Counted from the first letter of the stretch, positions 17,875 through 26,886 are shown. The stretch: DNA of 64,000 nucleotides from Ancrocorticia sp052089425 (GCF_052089425.1 NZ_JBQCZW010000008.1:12023-76022), one strand, 5' to 3'. Notes: a model not told the origin generated them from the sequence alone. Numbers and translations: made by a program.

Positions 17875-18588
17875 CTACAGCGAGCGAAGAACCGTCACTA
17901 CCCGCCCTAAAATATCGGCGTCATCTGCCGGGATTGGGGAGAATGCAGCGTTCCTCGGCAACAGAGTCACGTGCTTGTTGGAGCGCTGGAGGACTTTGAC
18001 GGTTGCCTCACCTTCCAGCATGGCCGCAACGATCTCCCCATTTTCTGCTGTTGGCTGGCGCCGGACAATCACCCAATCACCATCGCAAATGGCAGCGTCA
18101 ATCATCGAATCGCCACTCACCTTCAGGGCGAAGAGCTCACCATTTCCCGTCAGTTGTCGAGGCAGAGGGAAAACGTCCTCCACGTGCTGTTCAGCCAAGA
18201 TGGGTTGGCCGGCGGCGATGCGCCCAACAACCGGCACGTTAGTGGGCGAGGAAACGGAAAACGAATCATCGCCGGATTCAAAGGTTGGCGATGATTCGGT
18301 GCGTGGCGCAGCGCGCCGCGGACGCAACTGGACGGTAGGTGCCTGCTCCTGCGTGCCGTAGGCCAAGCCTTCGTCAGTGAGTTCCATGGTCCGGGGGCGG
18401 CGCGTATCACGCTGCAAAAAGCCCTTATCCGCGAGGATATCCAACTGATACTTGACCGAGGATGTCGAGGACAGGCCAACTTCTTGCCCAATCTCCCGAA
18501 TGGTGGGCGCGTAGTGATTCCGCAGCGTGTGGTCACGAATGCACGCTAGGACGGCAGCCTGGCGTTTGGTGAGTTTTTCCTCAGCCAT
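17875..18588 (-). CDS. lexA: SOS repressor LexA
   Basis: Repressor of the SOS regulon that cleaves itself when RecA is activated. The 237-residue protein has a winged helix-turn-helix (residues about 5-70, with PTIREIGQEVGLSSTSSVKYQL as the recognition region), a long linker, and the S24 peptidase domain. The cleavage site is Ala126-Gly127 in GRIAAGQP; the catalytic serine is Ser161 in SGDSMIDA and the lysine is Lys198 in TVKVL. AAGGA precedes the ATG. Divergent from a small membrane protein gene, with a LexA box between, so it is probably autoregulated. Placement beside nrdR is typical of actinobacteria. Confidence 0.96.
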   Translation of the reverse strand: MAEEKLTKRQAAVLACIRDHTLRNHYAPTIREIGQEVGLSSTSSVKYQLDILADKGFLQRDTRRPRTMELTDEGLAYGTQEQAPTVQLRPRRAAPRTESSPTFESGDDSFSVSSPTNVPVVGRIAAGQPILAEQHVEDVFPLPRQLTGNGELFALKVSGDSMIDAAICDGDWVIVRRQPTAENGEIVAAMLEGEATVKVLQRSNKHVTLLPRNAAFSPIPADDADILGRVVTVLRSL

Positions 18589-18695
18589 GGGTGTGGGTCC
18601 TTTCTGGATCCAAAAGGTGTGGGAGCCCTCTGTTTGACTTCATTTACAGGATACCTGCTAGGCAGGCGCCGGCCAAACACTTGTTCTACCGCGTG

Positions 18696-18711
18696 TCGAA
18701 CAAACCTTCTA
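18696..18711. promoter_or_regulatory. Degenerate second LexA half-palindrome
   Basis: TCGAAC AAAC CTTCTA has an intact left half-site, while the right half matches GTTCGA at four of six positions. It lies closer to lexA than the strong box and could serve autoregulation of lexA. Weak by sequence alone. Confidence 0.35.
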
Positions 18712-18769
18712 GACAAGGTCGCGCCAACCCTGTAGGCTACAAACAGATGTTCGACGAACCTTAGTTCGA
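18710..18769 (+). promoter_or_regulatory. SOS promoter of the small membrane protein gene, with LexA box
   Basis: A -35-like TAGACA (18710-18715) and -10 TAGGCT (18733-18738) are 17 bp apart. Just downstream of the expected transcription start lies ACGAACCTTAGTTCGA (18754-18769), with a perfect CGAAC-N4-GTTCG core. LexA bound here would block early transcription. The ribosome binding site AAGGAG follows at once. Confidence 0.75.
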
Positions 18770-18779
18770 AGGAGTAATT

Positions 18780-19217
18780 ATGAGTGTTCAACCGCTTGTT
18801 GCCGCAGATTCGCCGGTTGCTGCCCCGCGCAGAACACTGCGCGTTGTACCGGAAGCTGGTCGCCAGCGCGCCACAATCGATCGTTCTGCAGAACCCATGA
18901 TCGATGGCAGCCACAGCGAGGCTGGCACACTCCGTCTGGTCCGTATGGGGGAGCGCAGGAAGCCCATCGCTCCGCGGACAGTTTCAGTTCACCCAGATTC
19001 GGCTAGGCCCATGGCAGCCCATCGGACGGCTTCAGTTCAGCGAACCGGGTTCGATATCGCGTTCAACGTGGCGGCGGTGGCAGTCATTGCTCTCGCCCTG
19101 CTGGTACTCGGGATCGTGTTGGCGATCGTCTCAAGCCCTGAGGTGGGCGCCGTCGCGTCCGCGCAGGTTCACGCATCGCTCCCTGAGATAATCGGCAGTG
19201 CCAACCCTTTGGGGTAG
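18780..19217 (+). CDS. Small SOS-controlled membrane protein, possible cell-division inhibitor
   Basis: The 145-residue protein has a basic, proline- and arginine-rich N-terminal region of about 95 residues and one hydrophobic segment near residues 98-122 (FNVAAVAVIALALLVLGIVLAIV), followed by a short outer tail. No conserved domain is recognised, and there is no LysM motif. AAGGAG lies 5 nt before the ATG and a LexA box lies in the leader. Divergence from lexA and placement before nrdR match the positions of DivS in Corynebacterium and Rv2719c in Mycobacterium, both SOS-induced division regulators. The function is therefore inferred from position and regulation, not from sequence similarity. 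Confidence 0.6.
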   Translation: MSVQPLVAADSPVAAPRRTLRVVPEAGRQRATIDRSAEPMIDGSHSEAGTLRLVRMGERRKPIAPRTVSVHPDSARPMAAHRTASVQRTGFDIAFNVAAVAVIALALLVLGIVLAIVSSPEVGAVASAQVHASLPEIIGSANPLG

Positions 19218-19274
19218 GAATCGGTTGCACGCGGTGTCTTGTTCTCCTATGACGTAGGAGCGCGTTGTAGTTGC

Positions 19275-19280
19275 TAGAAT
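19275..19280 (+). promoter_or_regulatory. Putative -10 of a leaderless nrdR promoter
   Basis: TAGAAT is followed by exactly 6 nt and then ATG 19287. This supports ATG 19287 over the in-frame TTG at 19281, which directly abuts the -10. Confidence 0.5.
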
Positions 19281-19286
19281 TTGCGC

Positions 19287-19772
19287 ATGCATTGTCCGTT
19301 TTGCCGGCATCCCGATTCGCGCGTCATCGATTCACGTACAACTGATGACGGTCAAGCGATTAGGCGTAGGCGCGAGTGTCCGAACTGTAAGCGGCGTTTC
19401 TCCACGATGGAAACAGCAAGCCTGATCGTACTGAAGCGCTCGGGCTCCTCTGAGCCGTTTTCACGCGAGAAGATTATCTCTGGAGTTGGAAAGGCATGTC
19501 AGGGCCGTCCAGTCGGAGAAGACGATCTAGCGCTTCTGGCTCAGCAGGTTGAGGAAAAGGTGCGCGCCTCCGGAAGCTCACAGATCGACGCCCATGAGAT
19601 CGGCCTAGCGATTCTGGAACCGCTGCGCGAACTGGACGATATCGCCTACCTGCGCTTTGCCTCCGTGTACTCGAGCTTCCAAACTCTCAATGATTTTGAA
19701 CAGGCCATCGCCGATCTGCGCAACCATCAAGCAGACAAGGCATCTGACGGTCCAGCGGGCAGTGGCAGCTAG
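19287..19772 (+). CDS. nrdR: Transcriptional repressor NrdR
   Basis: ATP/dATP-sensing repressor of ribonucleotide reductase genes. The 161-residue protein has an N-terminal zinc ribbon (MHCPFCRHPDSRVIDSR, then RRRRECPNCKRRFSTME) and an ATP-cone domain starting near residue 48 (LIVLKRSGSSEPFSREKIISGV). Conserved IAYLRFASVYSSFQ lies near the end. The start at 19287 gives the family's canonical MHCPFC. It is beside lexA and the SOS membrane protein, the usual actinobacterial grouping. Its TAG stop overlaps the stop of the opposing AMP-ligase gene within one CTAG. Confidence 0.96.
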   Translation: MHCPFCRHPDSRVIDSRTTDDGQAIRRRRECPNCKRRFSTMETASLIVLKRSGSSEPFSREKIISGVGKACQGRPVGEDDLALLAQQVEEKVRASGSSQIDAHEIGLAILEPLRELDDIAYLRFASVYSSFQTLNDFEQAIADLRNHQADKASDGPAGSGS

Positions 19773-21784
19773 CTCTGTGGGGATTGATCAGGCGTATCGC
19801 CGGCGCCGCCATCGTTCTGCTGCTTGCCCCACTTACTGAGCCAAGCCGAGAAGGCTTCCTTGGAGATTCCTTGGCGGTGTAGCTGATCAGAAAGATCCTC
19901 GCGGCCCTTATCGCCGTTATCGCTGTCCATATACTTTTCTTGAAGTCCTTCGATGGATTCTCCAAGCGAGCCCAGCCATTCCTGAAGCTGCTCTCTGGTG
20001 GCGTTGTACTGCTCAGACAGGACTGCCGTCAGGTTCTCCATAGCTGCACTGGCCGCGCCGGTTGCCTCCGAGGCCTTGGCGCGCCACTGGCCGGCGCTCA
20101 GCTCGAAATCGTCAAGCTGTTCTTTGATCGAGCGGCGCATCACCTTGCCCAGTTGGGAGCGCGGGAGATCCTCCACCACGGCGATGGATCGAGGAATCGC
20201 ATAGTGGGAGAGCTTGTCATAGGCCCACCTGCGCACCATATCCAGATCTACCGTGGTGTCGGGTTCAAGAACGAGGGCCGCCACAACGGATTCGCCGCGA
20301 TTGTCATCTGGCATTCCGATCACTGCGACATCGCGAATGCCGGGCATAGCGCGCAGAACATCTTCGACCTGTGTGGGATACACGTTGAAGCCACCTTGGA
20401 TGATCATTTCCTTGGCGCGATCTGCCATGACGATGAACCCATCCTCCCACCGGCCCAGATCGCCAGTGCGCAACCAGCCGTCATAGAACGCGGCGGCCGA
20501 TTCGTCCGGCTCGCCCAGATAGCCGTGGAAAACCTGCGGGCCACGCACCAAGATTTCCCCTACATCATCGGCGTCGCGGGACAGATCCTCCGGATCGGCG
20601 ATACGAACTTCTGTTGACGGGAAGGGAACGCCCAGTGTTGAGGGACGCCGCTCGGATGACACGGGGGAGCCTGCGATGATTGGGCTGGCTTCTGACATGC
20701 CGTAGCCCTCGATGATGAGGCCACCGGAGGCTTCCTCCCACTGGGCAGCAAGTTCAGGGGAAAGGGCCATCGCTCCGGAGAAGCTCCATCGGATGGAGGT
20801 GAGATCTGCGGATGCCTCCGATTGTGCGGCTTGAAGGACGCGTGCATACATGGGCGCTACGCCGGGGAACAGAGTGATGGGGCGGCGCTTCTGAGCTGCC
20901 AAGAAGGCGGGCACATCGAAGTTCGGCAGAATGACCAGTGTGGCGGCCTGCGCCACACCAATGCCAAGGATGGTTTGGAGCCCGAAGGCGTGGAAGAAGG
21001 GAAGCACTCCGGCGAAGGTTTCCTGGCCTGGCTGGATGCCGTTGACCCACAGGGTTGTCTGGGACACGTTCGCGGCAATGTTGTGGTGGGTAAGCTGTAC
21101 GGCCTTCGGTATCCCGGTGGTGCCGCCCGTGTGGATCAGTACGGCAACCTCATCCAGCGAGGGCGCCTCAATCTGAGTTTCTCGTGGAAGCAGGGGAGTC
21201 TTTTCCATGATGCGATCAAAAGACAGAATCCCGCTGGGCACTTTTCCGCGCAGCCGGGCCTTTTGCTCCTTCGCAGCCTTCACTGGAAGCTTGAGGAGCA
21301 TGCGGGACGTCCACGGCAGAGCGGAAGACATATCCACGGAGAGGTAGGTCCTGCCGCGGAAATCGCCATCCTCCGTCAAGCGTTCGAGCGTCTGCTCCCA
21401 CGCGATCACCACGGTGGCCCCGTGGCGCTCCAGCTGCTCGTGGAGTTCGCCGGTGGGAGCGAGCGGATTGTGTTCGGCCACCGTTGCACCCAAGGAAAGC
21501 ACGGCGTAGAACGCCACAACATGCTGCGGACAGTTCGGCATGATGAGGCCAACAACATCCCCGTGGCGCACACCAGTGCGATAGAGCGCTGCCTGTGCCT
21601 TTCGCACGGCGTGGCGGAGCTCGCGGTAGGTGAACGTCCGCCCGAGGAAATCAACGGCGATGCGTTCGGGGAATTGATTGGCCGCATCGAAGAGGTAGTG
21701 ATCGATCGTTTGCGTGACTGCTGGTATCTCGGCCGGAACACCCGGGGCGTAGTGGGGTCTGGTCGATTCGCTCTGGGTCATCAT
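19769..21784 (-). CDS. AMP-dependent acyl-CoA ligase (FadD-like) with C-terminal extension
   Basis: Adenylate-forming enzyme that probably activates long-chain fatty acids to acyl-CoA. Motif A3 is LIHTGGTTGIPKAVQLTH, followed by GYGMSEASPI (A5), YDGWLRTGDLGRWEDG, and the C-terminal lysine region LGKVMRRSIKEQL. The core ends near residue 560; about 110 further residues, mostly charged and helix-forming with repeated ELQEW/LQEKY-like heptads, are not normal for FadD and end in a polar tail. AGGAAG precedes the ATG. It follows serA on the same strand and may share its transcript. Substrate chain length cannot be read from the sequence. Confidence 0.85.
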   Translation of the reverse strand: MMTQSESTRPHYAPGVPAEIPAVTQTIDHYLFDAANQFPERIAVDFLGRTFTYRELRHAVRKAQAALYRTGVRHGDVVGLIMPNCPQHVVAFYAVLSLGATVAEHNPLAPTGELHEQLERHGATVVIAWEQTLERLTEDGDFRGRTYLSVDMSSALPWTSRMLLKLPVKAAKEQKARLRGKVPSGILSFDRIMEKTPLLPRETQIEAPSLDEVAVLIHTGGTTGIPKAVQLTHHNIAANVSQTTLWVNGIQPGQETFAGVLPFFHAFGLQTILGIGVAQAATLVILPNFDVPAFLAAQKRRPITLFPGVAPMYARVLQAAQSEASADLTSIRWSFSGAMALSPELAAQWEEASGGLIIEGYGMSEASPIIAGSPVSSERRPSTLGVPFPSTEVRIADPEDLSRDADDVGEILVRGPQVFHGYLGEPDESAAAFYDGWLRTGDLGRWEDGFIVMADRAKEMIIQGGFNVYPTQVEDVLRAMPGIRDVAVIGMPDDNRGESVVAALVLEPDTTVDLDMVRRWAYDKLSHYAIPRSIAVVEDLPRSQLGKVMRRSIKEQLDDFELSAGQWRAKASEATGAASAAMENLTAVLSEQYNATREQLQEWLGSLGESIEGLQEKYMDSDNGDKGREDLSDQLHRQGISKEAFSAWLSKWGKQQNDGGAGDTPDQSPQS

Positions 21785-21836
21785 CGCTTCCTACATAGCC
21801 GATTGGAACTCCAGCCATTCTAATCGCGAAAGCGAA

Positions 21837-23048
21837 TCAGTATTCCCGCTTGAGGACACGAAGGCGGATGTTTTGTTCCGATTCGGCAAGCTGCTCCACG
21901 GTATTGGGGGGCAAATCCCCGGAAAGATCGGTCACCATGTAACCAATGTCGCCTTCCGTGGCGAGGATCTGCCGGTTGATGTTGGCTCCGGCGTTGGCAA
22001 ACACTTGGTTGACCTGAGCCAGAGCGCCCGGCGTATTGTGGTGGATCCACGAGATGCGGTACAGCGAGTCCAGTGAGGGGCTAGAGGCGATGTGGGGCAG
22101 GTTCACCGAAAGTTCGGTGGCGCCCTTGCGCCAGTAGTCCATGAGCTTGCCCGTGACGAAATAGCCGATCGATTCCTGAGCCTCCACGGTTGAGCCCCCG
22201 ATGTGAGGCGTCAAAAACACGTTGGGGAAACTGATGAGGGGCGAATCGAAGGGATCGCCGTTGGCATCGGGTTCCTCTGGGTACACGTCAATGCCTGCGC
22301 CGGAAATTGAACCGTCGGCGAGCTTATCGGAGAGGGCGTTGATATCGACGATTGATCCGCGGGACAGGTTGATGAGGATTGCTCCGGGCTTCATCTTGTC
22401 CATCTGGTCGCGCCCAAAGAAATTGCGATTGGCCGGCCGGCCATCCACGTGGAGGGACACGATGTCAGAGCTGGCTAGCAGCTCATCCAAGCTACGCAGC
22501 CTGCGGGCGTTGCCAATGGCAAGGCGTTCAGCGATGTCATAGAACAGCACCCGCATGCCCATGGCTTCGGCCAGCACGGAAAGCTGGGAGCCGATGGAAC
22601 CGTAGCCCACAATTCCGAGAGTCTTTCCCCGCACCTCGTGCGCGCCAGCGGCCGATTTCTCCCACACGTTGTCGTGGAGGCTGGCGTTCTTCTCCGGCAG
22701 GTGACGTGTAAGGGCAATCGCCTCACAGATCGCGAGCTCCACAACGGAACGAGTATTGGCATACGGCGCGTTGAACACGGCAATACCGTGATCATTCGCC
22801 GCCTCTAGATCGATCTGGTTGGTCCCGATGCAGTAGGCGCCGATCGCAACGAGATCGGGACATGCCTCGATGACCTCGCGCGTCACGGCAGTTTTGGATC
22901 GCAGCCCAAGCATCTGGACGCCCTGAAGCGCATCGATGAGTTCTTGGCCTTGGAGGGCGTGGTTGATTCGGACGATCTCATGATCCGCCCGAGCAAACAG
23001 ATCATCGGCCGAGGCGTGAGGGTTTTCCAACAGAAGTATGCGTGCCAC
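21837..23048 (-). CDS. serA: D-3-phosphoglycerate dehydrogenase (SerA type with ACT domain)
   Basis: First step of serine synthesis, oxidising 3-phosphoglycerate with NAD. The 403-residue length and layout match the E. coli-like SerA: substrate domain, NAD-binding GIVGYGSIGSQLSVLAEAMGMRV, catalytic ILINLSRGSIVD, GAGIDVYPEEP, LTPHIGGSTVEAQ with the active-site His, and a C-terminal ACT domain of about 75 residues (WIHHNTPGALAQVNQVFANAGANINRQ) that binds serine for feedback inhibition. The start is GTG without an evident ribosome binding site. It lies between the HelD-like gene and the AMP-ligase gene, all on minus. Confidence 0.92.
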   Translation of the reverse strand: MARILLLENPHASADDLFARADHEIVRINHALQGQELIDALQGVQMLGLRSKTAVTREVIEACPDLVAIGAYCIGTNQIDLEAANDHGIAVFNAPYANTRSVVELAICEAIALTRHLPEKNASLHDNVWEKSAAGAHEVRGKTLGIVGYGSIGSQLSVLAEAMGMRVLFYDIAERLAIGNARRLRSLDELLASSDIVSLHVDGRPANRNFFGRDQMDKMKPGAILINLSRGSIVDINALSDKLADGSISGAGIDVYPEEPDANGDPFDSPLISFPNVFLTPHIGGSTVEAQESIGYFVTGKLMDYWRKGATELSVNLPHIASSPSLDSLYRISWIHHNTPGALAQVNQVFANAGANINRQILATEGDIGYMVTDLSGDLPPNTVEQLAESEQNIRLRVLKREY

Positions 23049-23119
23049 GGAACAACTGTGCGTGAGTTGCCCGCCAAGAGCAAACGGGCCCGCATGCTGG
23101 GACCTATGTCCGCCTACGA

Positions 23120-25378
23120 TTATTCGGCAGTTTCCATACCCGGTGGCAGGGGAGCGGTGTGAATCACATGAAGTTGGCGCGTGGGCCGTGTCATGGCTAC
23201 GTACAAACTTCCGGGGCCTTCCGCGAGAATTTCGTGGGGTTCGAGGACGACGACGACGTCGAATTCCAACCCTTTCGCTTGATATGCGTCAATGACGTGG
23301 ATGCGCGCACCCACATCGTGACCGCTCGTATCGAACGTCCACTCGCTCAGCTCGGATGCGGAACTCAGCCTGTCTTTCAGCGAATCGTGCAGACCCTCGG
23401 GTGCGATCACGGCGATGGTTCCGCCGCCCTGCCCGTATTCGCCATCGAGGTAACGTGCCCACGTGGCTACCGCCGCCGCAGCGGATTCTTCTAGCGTGTC
23501 CGGTGTTGATTCCTGAGCCGTGAAGCTCCCGGGAATGTCACGTGCCGGGCGAACGGTGCGAACCGGGAAACCCGCGTTCATGAGAGTGCGAGAGGCCGCT
23601 TCCAGAACGGTGCCGGGCGTGCGGTAGGAGATCGTGAGCTCTTCCTCATGGCTCTGTTCGGCGAGCCTGCCAAGGATTTCTTTCCATCCGCCATCGGGTG
23701 ATCCCGCGGGGCGTTGATCAAGATCGCCCACCACGGTGAAGGAGCGCGTGGGGCACCGGCGAATGAGCATCTCCCACTGCATGGGGGAAAGCTCCTGAGC
23801 CTCATCCACCACCACATGGCCGTAGGTCCACGTGCGGTCCATCGTGGCGCGTTCTGCAAGGGTTGCGTGTGAATCAGTTGTGCTCACGCGTTCGGTGAGC
23901 ATCTGGGCGTCAACGATGCCTTCTCCAAGGTTCATAGCGTCCATGGTTTGGGCCACATAGGCGGAGAGCTCAGAATTTCGTGCTTGGGCGGCCTCGCGCT
24001 GATTTCGTTCAAAATCGGTGGAGAAGAAGCCTAGGTATTCGGCAAACTCGTCGATAATCGCCACATCGGCCTCCGTCAGCCCGCTACCTTGTGGACGGTA
24101 GATTGCGCGGCGTTCGGCTTCACTGAACTCGGGTGCAACCTCGGCAAGCCGTTCCGGATGAGCGAGGAGCCGTTCAAGAAGCTGGACGGGGGAGGACGGT
24201 AGCCAATGAAGGTTGATCTCGCGCCTAGCGTCCCTGCTTGCCGCCACATCGCTGATAATCCACTGGTTATCGGCCAACTCCAGTTCTTTGGCGGCGGCAA
24301 CCTGACCGGCAAGCACGTCAACGAGCGCCCTCGCGTAGGTGTCCCGAGCCTCGTTGTGTAGCTGTTCGGTCCGTCGCGCCTTGCGTTGGGCAGCCTCCAC
24401 ATCCTTGGGACGCAAGGTCACCTTTTCCGCATCGATCTGGAAGCTCACGGGCTGCGCCAGTGGCCGCTCCAGCAGCTGGCTCACCGCTCGCTGGGCGATA
24501 TCACGCCAGGCCAGCCCAGATTTGACGCGCTTGGCCGCCGCACTCTCATCGGCTGTGGCCGTGATACCGGGCATGAGCCCACCAATCGTGGTGGCCACAA
24601 CGTCCGTTTCGCCCAGCGAGGGAAGCACTTGATCGATATAGCGTAGGAACACGGGCGATGGGCCGATCACCAAGACGCCGGAGCGTGAAAGCCGCTCCCG
24701 CTGCGCATACAACAGGTAGGCCGCCCGGTGCAGCGCAACGGCAGTCTTACCAGTTCCAGGGCCTCCCTGAACCACCAATACTCCACGCGAATCTGCGCGA
24801 ATGACGCGGTCTTGTTCAGCTTGGATCGTTGCCACGATATCGGTCATCTTGCCGTCACGTGCCTGGCTCATGGCGCTCATCAGGGCGCCTTCACCGGTCA
24901 GTTCCAGATCCGAATCGGAGGCAGAATCTGAACGGAGCAGTTCATCTTCGATGCCCGTGACTTCGCGCAGCCGCGTTTGAATATGCCTGCGCCGCACTAC
25001 GTTGCCAGGATGGGCGGCCGTGGCCTGATAGAACGGTTCGGCCTGAGGCGCGCGCCAATCCAAGAGGATGATCTCTTGAGCCTCATCGCGCAATCCGATC
25101 CGCCCGATGTGTTCGAGAGATCCGTCGTGAAAATCAAGGCGCCCCATGACCAGCCTGTTCTCGACGTTACGGATTCGCAGAAGGTTATCTTCGTAATGCG
25201 TGGCGAACGAATCGCGTTCGCTGCGTGCGCCGGGGCTCTCGAGTCCACTTTGAGCCCGAACATCCGCCAAGCGCTTCTCATAGCTCAACCGTTGACGGTC
25301 CAACGCCGTGTAGGACTCATCAACATGGTGCTGTTCGTGGGCTATCGCGCGCTCGCGGGGGGTTAGTTCATCCGACAA
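23120..25378 (-). CDS. HelD-like superfamily 1 helicase (RNA polymerase-recycling type)
   Basis: UvrD-like ATPase of the HelD/HelR kind, which in actinobacteria bind RNA polymerase and free it from stalled complexes; HelR proteins also give rifampicin tolerance. The N-terminus is a coiled-coil-like arm (EQHHVDESYTALDRQRLSYEKRL), followed by DWRAPQAEPFYQAT. Walker A is GGPGTGKTAVALHRAAYLLY, Walker B VVDEAQELSPMQWEML, then VVGDLDQRPAG, ISYRTPG and AYQAKGLEFDVVVV. The TTG start is chosen because AGAGGA lies 6 nt upstream, giving 752 residues; ATG 25405 would add nine. Whether it is HelD or HelR cannot be told here. Confidence 0.85.
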   Translation of the reverse strand: MSDELTPRERAIAHEQHHVDESYTALDRQRLSYEKRLADVRAQSGLESPGARSERDSFATHYEDNLLRIRNVENRLVMGRLDFHDGSLEHIGRIGLRDEAQEIILLDWRAPQAEPFYQATAAHPGNVVRRRHIQTRLREVTGIEDELLRSDSASDSDLELTGEGALMSAMSQARDGKMTDIVATIQAEQDRVIRADSRGVLVVQGGPGTGKTAVALHRAAYLLYAQRERLSRSGVLVIGPSPVFLRYIDQVLPSLGETDVVATTIGGLMPGITATADESAAAKRVKSGLAWRDIAQRAVSQLLERPLAQPVSFQIDAEKVTLRPKDVEAAQRKARRTEQLHNEARDTYARALVDVLAGQVAAAKELELADNQWIISDVAASRDARREINLHWLPSSPVQLLERLLAHPERLAEVAPEFSEAERRAIYRPQGSGLTEADVAIIDEFAEYLGFFSTDFERNQREAAQARNSELSAYVAQTMDAMNLGEGIVDAQMLTERVSTTDSHATLAERATMDRTWTYGHVVVDEAQELSPMQWEMLIRRCPTRSFTVVGDLDQRPAGSPDGGWKEILGRLAEQSHEEELTISYRTPGTVLEAASRTLMNAGFPVRTVRPARDIPGSFTAQESTPDTLEESAAAAVATWARYLDGEYGQGGGTIAVIAPEGLHDSLKDRLSSASELSEWTFDTSGHDVGARIHVIDAYQAKGLEFDVVVVLEPHEILAEGPGSLYVAMTRPTRQLHVIHTAPLPPGMETAE

Positions 25379-25601
25379 GAGGAGTCCTCTCCAAGTCCGT
25401 GGCATAAGCCTGATCGACGCGTTGACGGCTAAAGCCGGTTGTCCATTGTTCACTCTTTTCGCTGAGCATTCAATTACTCCACTCACATTCTGGAATTTCG
25501 CCTATGGCGCGATGAGGGAATGCAACCGGGACGATACCTGTTATGACCGTGTAGGAGCAGTTCGATGTGCATGAGACAATGAAGGCTGAAAGGAGTTGGG
25601 C

Positions 25602-26876
25602 ATGGGTAACTACATCTCGTTTCCTGACGGTGTACCGGAGCACAGCATCACGAAGTTGGTGCTCAATCTGGTTGATCCGGCCACTGACGCTGGGTCGATA
25701 GCCCGTCTGGTAGCCAGTTCTCTCGGCACCCTTGAGGCCGGGACCGCAGCGAACATTGATTCCGATCCGCTGATTGATTACCGCGCGCAGCGGCCGTGGG
25801 TGAACTATCAAAATGGCCACTTGGCGGGGATGTGGCGTGAAGGCATGACGCTGTCCGCTGTCAAGGATGTGGAAGGGACAGAGTTCTTGCGCCTGCACGG
25901 GGCGGAACCGGATTTTCACTGGGATTCACTCGTGGCCGACATGCTCGATATTGTTGAGCGATTTGGCGTTCAGTCCATCTATTCCTTTACGGCCATCGGC
26001 GCCCCCGTTCCACACACGCGTCCGGCAGATATGATCGTTCGTTCAACAGAGCCAGATGCCAGCCCGGATACGCTGGAGGCAGATTTCTGGTATCAGGCGT
26101 CCTTTGCCGATTATTTGGAGTATCACGCCTCGCGGTTGGACATTCCGATGACCAACGTTGCGGTGCGCGTGCCCGTGTATCTGGCTAGCCACCATTACTC
26201 TGCGGGAGCCGTGGGCACACTTTCCATGATCGGCCAGATTTCAGGGCTCCGTTTCCCCGTTGGCGATCTCCAGCACGATGTGGCACGCCAGAATGAGCAC
26301 ATCACCGAACTGTGTGAAGAGAACCAAGAACTAGGCCAGATCATCACAGCCTTTGAGAAGGAATACGATGAGAAGGGCGTGACTCCGGGCTTCGTGACGG
26401 CCCCGGACATGGACATCACGGTGCCTTCCGTTGACGAAATAGGCCGAGCAGCCGAACAATTCCTCGCTCAGGTTGATTCCGCCAACGAGCGTCCGCATAT
26501 GGACAACCAGTTTGATCCTCAGGGGCTCGCTCGAAGGATCGATGAGATCCGCCGTGCCCGATCTTGGCGCGCCGATAACGGCGAAACGCACAGGAGTACG
26601 TGGGATCAGTTGGGCGGAAACGGCGCGCCTAGCCAAAGAGAACAGCGCGACGCAGAAGATTCCCCCTCATCGCATTCAGAAGGTGAAGGACCGTCAGAAG
26701 TCAATCACGCTAGCTCACCGGCTCAGGCCGATCACTCAGATGACCAGCCGATTCCCGATGGTCCTGAGAACGGGCCTACAGAGGAATCCGCTGGCTCCGC
26801 ACAAGAGCCGGAATCTGATGACCCATCGGGAGGCCCGCGGTGGGGGCGTCACTCATGGGGATTCGGGAAAGAGTAG
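25602..26876 (+). CDS. PAC2 family protein with acidic C-terminal tail
   Basis: PAC2 proteins resemble proteasome assembly chaperone 2, and their bacterial role is unknown. The 424-residue protein has a PAC2 domain at about residues 15-260 (VLNLVDPATDAGSIARLVASSL, FGVQSIYSFTAIGAPVPHTRP, SHHYSAGAVGTLSMIGQISGLRFP) and a helical segment with EENQELGQIITAFEKEYDEK. The last about 110 residues are low in complexity, rich in Glu, Ser, Pro and Asp, and end WGRHSWGFGKE. AGGAG lies 6 nt before the ATG. It is divergent from the HelD-like gene and converges, with 10 bp between, on the spermidine-synthase-like gene. Confidence 0.82.
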   Translation: MGNYISFPDGVPEHSITKLVLNLVDPATDAGSIARLVASSLGTLEAGTAANIDSDPLIDYRAQRPWVNYQNGHLAGMWREGMTLSAVKDVEGTEFLRLHGAEPDFHWDSLVADMLDIVERFGVQSIYSFTAIGAPVPHTRPADMIVRSTEPDASPDTLEADFWYQASFADYLEYHASRLDIPMTNVAVRVPVYLASHHYSAGAVGTLSMIGQISGLRFPVGDLQHDVARQNEHITELCEENQELGQIITAFEKEYDEKGVTPGFVTAPDMDITVPSVDEIGRAAEQFLAQVDSANERPHMDNQFDPQGLARRIDEIRRARSWRADNGETHRSTWDQLGGNGAPSQREQRDAEDSPSSHSEGEGPSEVNHASSPAQADHSDDQPIPDGPENGPTEESAGSAQEPESDDPSGGPRWGRHSWGFGKE

Positions 26877-26886
26877 CTGCGGCAAG

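Noticed and set aside
18681..18703. TTGTTC ... GAACAA as a LexA box
   Set aside because: The halves are in reversed order and the 11-bp spacing differs from the CGAAC-N4-GTTCG SOS box.
20822..21823. 333-residue frame antisense to the AMP-ligase gene
   Set aside because: A composition shadow of the GC-rich ligase gene, without start signals or a domain.
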